Shown here: positions 33,983-34,151 of the stretch, piece by piece
Layout: the number at the start of each line of letters is the position of its first letter
How positions within the stretch are numbered: the first letter of the stretch is position 1
DNA from: Methylococcales bacterium
GTDB lineage: Bacteria; Pseudomonadota; Gammaproteobacteria; Methylococcales; Methylomonadaceae
DNA: 34,151 nucleotides
Assembly (NCBI GenBank): GCA_030693155.1
Contig: JAUYBJ010000174.1
Coordinates: 1 to 34,151, forward strand
Direction of reading: 5' to 3'
Made by a program: the position numbers and the translations under genes
Notes under the pieces: generated by a model
Told to the model about the DNA's origin: nothing
Seen by the model: the letters and a program-made list of their open reading frames with translations, nothing else
Databases searched by the model: none

Positions 33983-34151
33983 AGAGTTGTTGTTCCGTTA
34001 TAAAACAATCAGTTAGCGAGATAGAGATTCCAAAGCCCCGCGCAGACTCCGAGAATATCATCATATAAATCAATAAGATGGTTTCTTAGTCTGTCAGAAA
34101 GAATGCGGTAACGCTTCATGCCGCCAATACTATGCTCGACTTTTATTCTCA
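33982..34151 (-). mobile_element. IS5-like insertion sequence, second copy (partial, inverted)
   Basis: Inverse-orientation counterpart of the copy at 1-248, ending at 33982 where identity stops. It differs at several positions, so it is not a duplicate of the same read. Confidence 0.8.
34009..34151 (-). CDS. IS5-family transposase, C-terminal fragment (second copy)
   Basis: About 46 residues visible, including RIKVEHSIGGMKRYRILSD and ending LWNLYLAN before TGA at 34011-34009. It shares the VEHSIGG motif with the left copy but has substitutions (RNH for RTH, CAG for CTG, WNL for WNF). The N-terminus lies beyond the window. Confidence 0.75.
   Translation of the reverse strand, partial: RIKVEHSIGGMKRYRILSDRLRNHLIDLYDDILGVCAGLWNLYLAN

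Noticed and set aside
1-34151. Prophage or integrative element spanning the window
   Set aside because: No integrase, structural, portal or terminase genes and no tRNA attachment site were seen.

Overview
The window looks like a chromosomal segment of a gammaproteobacterium of moderate GC. The evidence is a membrane-type FadE, Tex, MltD, a YafS-like methyltransferase overlapping rnhA, YebC, and a REP/RAYT repeat system. Repeat style and several small families suggest a methanotroph-like or related environmental lineage, but I cannot fix the genus. Both ends stop inside diverged copies of one IS5-like element in inverted orientation. The window therefore behaves like a contig bounded by IS copies, with a broken gene next to each.

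Left part (about 1-13.6 kb), mostly housekeeping: an IS end, a truncated and frameshifted histidine-kinase remnant, fadE behind a perfect palindrome that fits a PsrA-type operator, a TIGR04073 exosortase-associated protein, tex, a split YeeE/YedE sulfur-transport pair with a DUF6164 gene, a secreted low-complexity protein with a duplicated motif, a solute-binding protein with a C-terminal membrane anchor, mltD, and the overlapping methyltransferase/rnhA pair.

Middle part (13.7-25 kb), a restriction-type defence locus: an SNF2-like helicase with a PLD-like N-terminus, a DUF4391 protein, a type III Mod methyltransferase, a VapBC-like toxin-antitoxin pair and a type III Res subunit, all on the plus strand. 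A REP-associated transposase (RAYT) and several REP clusters sit in it. One REP cluster lies in frame inside mod, one supplies the stop codon of the DUF4391 gene, and one separates res from a convergent yajD-like HNH gene. The Mod specificity region is more AT-rich than its surroundings.

Right-centre (25-30.2 kb): a tight three-gene unit of a small coiled-coil protein, a VWA protein and a short divergent adenylosuccinate-synthetase paralogue. It is followed at once by an ECF sigma factor and a membrane VWA/YfbK protein with an anti-sigma-like N-terminus. The coiled-coil/VWA/PurA-like unit is the best candidate here for an uncharacterised system.

Right part (30.2-34.15 kb, minus strand): yebC, a SerB-like phosphatase, an unassigned small gene, a HicB-like 50-residue gene, a GIY-YIG-type (T5orf172-like) nuclease fused to leucine-rich repeats, a truncated hypothetical gene and the second IS end. 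Several palindromic MITE/REP-like elements fill the gaps.
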